DNA of 64,000 nucleotides, taken from Boswellia sacra. Its lineage: Eukaryota > Streptophyta > Magnoliopsida > Sapindales > Burseraceae. The position numbers and the translations under genes are program-made. Below, piece after piece: positions 60,601-64,000 of the stretch (position 1 is its first letter; each line of letters opens with the position of its first letter). The notes beneath the pieces are model-generated. The model had not been told where the DNA came from. It was given only the letters and a program-made list of their open reading frames with translations, and made no database searches. Location: assembly GCA_013180625.2 (NCBI GenBank), contig SNVD02014099.1, positions 830,796-894,795 of the forward strand. Reading direction: 5' to 3'.

Positions 60601-62041
60601 TGTTTCTATTACATCTTATCATAGTTCAAAATTAGGTGATGCAATGTTAGAAGGTTCAGAACGCAAGTAGAATAATAGTGTAGACAATAGTGTCAGTGTC
60701 TTTAGTCGATAAGAAAGTAATAAATTCCAACCAAACTAGTATGCTCATGTGCACTTAATTATAGTAGCCATTGACGTTAGGGGATCACATGTTTATAGAA
60801 GATGCTGCATATAAGCGAAAATGGGGAGAGTAAAACTAAAAAAAAAAGTACAGTCCAACATAGTAAAGAATGATATTTAATCAATCAAATGAGCTTTGAC
60901 GGAGAGAACAGTTCACTTAATTAAACTAAACCTTAAGTACACATCAAACTTGAGGAAAAAAACTTTCATCAGATAACTTAAAATGATGCAGCAAAACTTT
61001 ATTTTATGAAGAAAATTCATTTTCAAAACTATTCTTAAAGAATTAGAAACTTAAATTGAGGTAGTACTGCCATGATCAACTTGTAACTAATAGAAGTTCA
61101 TAACTCTCTCCAAATAAAAGGTCAAATTAAGCCAAAGTTAAGCAATCAAACTTCTTTGATTTTAACTTTTTGACAAATTAAAAGATGTAAACAATAAACA
61201 GTTATTTAAGAAAAAATTTTAGAATGTTTTTGTCATGTAATTATTTTATTTTTATATTCTCTATTTTTAAAAGTGGAGAATTATATACAAATCAATTATG
61301 AAAAGAAAAAGAGTATATTTTGATCCTATCTACAATTACAATTCACTAATAACTTCTATTATTCTAAGCTTCTTTCTCTGGCTTCCTCAATTCAAATTCA
61401 AAGATACAATACAAAATCACATGAATATTCAACAACTAAAAAACTGATTGACCACGTTTAAAGAAAATTTTAAGCAAAACTTGAAAATAAAATTAACTAA
61501 TGAATAATCTTGGTCTACTTTTTTTTTTTAAAGCAAGATTTTAGCATTCCTGCCAAAATTTCATATCAACAAATTTATGGAATACTAAAACTAACATTAT
61601 CCACACGATTAAATTGTAACTCAAAATTTTGATTGCCAATGAAGACTACCACATCCAATTCTACATGATTAAAAGATATATTCAAATTACTACAAGTCAA
61701 ATCCACTTGAGAAAATATTGTAGCTAGCTGGAGACTTTATTTTTCCAGGAAAAAAAATTCCACATTTATGGTTAATTTCTAAAGAATATACTTGAGATAA
61801 GTCTTGACTTTGGACTAATAAAACAAGGTTAAGAGTTAATCCTTCATGGTTATATTTCCTAGCTAATTAAAATTCTTGTCAAACTATGGGTGTAAAAGAT
61901 AAAGATGTTTTCATTCTTGCTAAGTTAAGAACAGATGAGACAACATTTGCACTTAAAAGAGTTCTACAAGAGATTGAACAAATATAGAATAAAGATTGTA
62001 ATAGATATCACATAGACAATTAGATATTATTCATGACATAC
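57623..62041. other. no recognisable gene
   Basis: AT-rich with many oligo-A/T runs. The 3' exons of a SULTR4 gene (the STAS domain) should lie in this direction if the transporter were complete; none was seen. A CACTGCAAGAA-like string near 59769-59780 (minus) is discussed among the rejected items. Confidence 0.45.
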
Positions 62042-64000
62042 CCCAACAAGGCCACCAATCTCAATACCAAGAAACAAAGTTGTAACGGCAGTAACAGTCC
62101 ACAGAAGAAAATCTTTCTTATCTACACGCCATAGAAAAATAGCCTCCTCATAATCCACCTGCAATGATAAACATCCAGAAGAAATTAGTTGTCTGGTGCC
62201 ATGAATAAAATTCACTCTTCTATCATAAGTCTCTATAACTACACACATGTACCAAAGTCAAAAGCTGTGAAACAGAAATAGAGAAGAACACATTCTTTAA
62301 CAGTGATTTGTATAAAGTCAATTTTGAATACTATGTATGATTTTCTCCAAAAATATACCAAAATCCTACTTTTAGCCCTATCCAAGTTGGGGTGCATCCA
62401 CCTTTAGTCTTTGAAACTTACATTAATGTCCTTGATTCAATTTACAATGGCTAAGTTGCTATGAAGGGCATAAGGTAATGAAAAGTTGATTCTAAAGGGC
62501 CAGAGAATCACAATGGTGGGCCAAATTAACGTCTTCTTATTTGAATTGATTTACTGTATATCGTAAAACAGTAAATTCTACAGTCTAACCATGAAAAGCA
62601 TAAGATATAGTGTAGAATTAACTCTAGGCATGCAGTTTTAGCACACTTACCATACCCATTACGGCAGAGATTACTATTGCGGCCAGGACACACTGTAAGG
62701 AGATGAGAACACCACAATTAGCATTCAACAATATATGCTGCTTACTGCCATGATAAGTAGAAAATAGTTGCGCTATTCCATATTGAACTTTATTAAATTT
62801 TCAATTTCTTAGGCCTTGATAAACAAATTAAAGTAACAAGCAGAAGACATTTAAATATATAAGATGAGTGAATGTAACATAAAAGAAAAACATGCTATCA
62901 AACAATCACTCATACAGCATTCCCATTCAGAAAAGCAAAACCACCAACATGGAAACCAACCTTGGGTATGTATTTAAACAATGGCGTCATGAATAAAAGA
63001 GCACAACCCATAATGATTCCTGATACAATTCCAGAAAAGCCAGTCTTTGCTCCACTTTCGTGATTTACAGCTGATCGAGAGAAGGAGCCTAATAGAAATA
63101 TTTAAAAGAGAACCAGTCGTTCAATAGCACATCATTGTAATAAATACATATAATGAAAATTTCAATAACCAGAAAGGAAGCAATACATATAACCATGTTC
63201 GCTGCTCTTATGAACTCAGCAAAGTCTCACCTGTCGTGGGATATATTGAAAAGAATGAACCCACAATATTGGCTACACCAAGACCAAACAACTGTTTGAA
63301 GAAATACAACTGAAGGAAATTAGGAATTCTTTTGTTTAAAAATTAGTAGACATGCTCTCTGACATGGAATTTCAAATATCTTTTGTGTCAAACTGACAAC
63401 TGTCTTTTCTTTTACAACTCAAAATTCACTTATCCCAAAAAAAAAATTAAAAAAAAAGAGCTTATCGTATAACTATTACATTAACCAACCACATGAAGTG
63501 CACAGCATAACTTGACATCCAAATCTTTGTATAGATGGTGCACTCGTAGGGAACAAACTAACAAACCAATGGTTGCAGATTAATACACCAAACATGATCA
63601 ACAATAATCAGGACAATTGATTTCAATCATAGTACAACAGCCTCGCAGTTAAACGTAAAAAAATGAATACATAAAAAGTGAATATCAAATTAATAAGGAA
63701 GAGAAGTGAGAATTCGTCAGGGACAGAATTTTGCACATTAATTGGATATTCTATTGTTCAAAACCTGACCTTCCAATCCACAAAGCATTCCAAATGAAAA
63801 TTATCATAGGCAATAGAGTTCATATAAAGATGATCAAAAATCTAAAAGATTAAAATTAAAAATAAAATAACGATTCCACCAAAATATGAGCTTTAGATAA
63901 ATAATGCTTACAAGGCTGTTAAACTATGAAAGGCCACGAGGCATTGACACTTTTTTTTCTTTGCAAAACATACCTCTTGGTTTGAATCCAATTCATAGCC
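62042..64000 (-). pseudogene. SULTR4: SULTR4-like sulfate transporter fragment, five exons, runs off the right edge
   Basis: Exons from 5' to 3': 64000-63974 (GYELDSNQE, cut by the window), 63291-63231 (LFGLGVANIVGSFFSIYPTT), 63088-62961 (SFSRSAVNHESGAKTGFSGI, then GIIMGCALLFMTPLFKYIPK), 62692-62651 (CVLAAIVISAVMGMV), 62158-62042 (DYEEAIFLWRVDKKDFLLWT, then TLFLGIEIGGLVG). These are the later membrane helices of plant group 4 sulfate transporters, which export sulfate from the vacuole. Frames and GT/AG borders are intact. The next exon and the STAS domain are not found downstream, so the 3' part is missing. It is either a truncated host gene or a fragment within the second CACTA. Confidence 0.85.

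Larger units (their letters stand above)
51715..64000 (+). mobile_element. second CACTA element, left end; right end not in the window
   Basis: CACTACAAGAAAAAATGCC at 51715, a perfect CACTA terminus, preceded by TTT. It is followed by a subterminal array different from that of the first CACTA, so it is another family. No matching CTTGTAGTG end was found to 64000 and no transposase gene is visible. The element either continues past the window or is truncated. The extent to 64000 is therefore an assumption; only the left about 900 bp is certain. The FCA-like exons begin only about 275 bp beyond the array. Confidence 0.6.

Overview
The window is nuclear DNA of a flowering plant, most likely a eudicot. 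The evidence is spliced plant-type genes, AT-rich spacers, Tat-lineage Ty3/gypsy elements, TNP2-type CACTA transposons and fragments of plant genes. I could not fix the species. Almost everything is transposable-element DNA nested in layers. I see no gene that is clearly complete and host-owned, and no rRNA or tRNA gene.

Layout. 1-1902: AT-rich spacer with two weak open frames. 1903-11268: Ty3/gypsy Tat-type element A on the minus strand, with 385-bp LTRs and a perfect 5-bp target duplication. It has gag and protease but lacks reverse transcriptase and integrase. A 1653-bp solo copia LTR (8082-9734, own 5-bp duplication) sits in its gag. 11407-12901: a candidate Mutator-like element with inverted ends of about 141 bp. 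13188 to about 25318: related gypsy element B on the plus strand, with gag, protease, RT, two RNase H domains and integrase, riddled with stops, and no 3' LTR visible. An ORF1-only LINE (17838-20119, 10-bp duplication) is inserted in its second RNase H domain. Both gypsy elements carry a spliced extra gene antisense to gag-pol next to unstable minisatellites.

25922-51103: a CACTA element of about 25.2 kb on the minus strand. It has a TNP2 transposase (34204-37611), a Transposase_24/Ulp1-like protein (29750-34017), a subterminal repeat array, and single exons or exon pieces of host genes: an AT-hook AHL gene, ribosomal proteins eL28, eS24 (twice) and uL13. From 51715 to beyond the right edge a second, different CACTA family begins. 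Behind its subterminal repeats lie five exons of an FCA-like RNA-binding protein and five exons of a SULTR4-like sulfate transporter, all with intact frames and splice sites.

The most notable result is the gene capture: one CACTA holds fragments of three different cytosolic ribosomal protein genes, and one of these was duplicated again inside the element. The next CACTA appears to hold pieces of a flowering-time gene and a vacuolar sulfate exporter. The second notable result is the antisense gene of the gypsy elements. In element A it has a candidate TATA promoter and a 5' leader intron that contains the minisatellites. All assignments come from reading the sequence and recalling family motifs; no database search was run.
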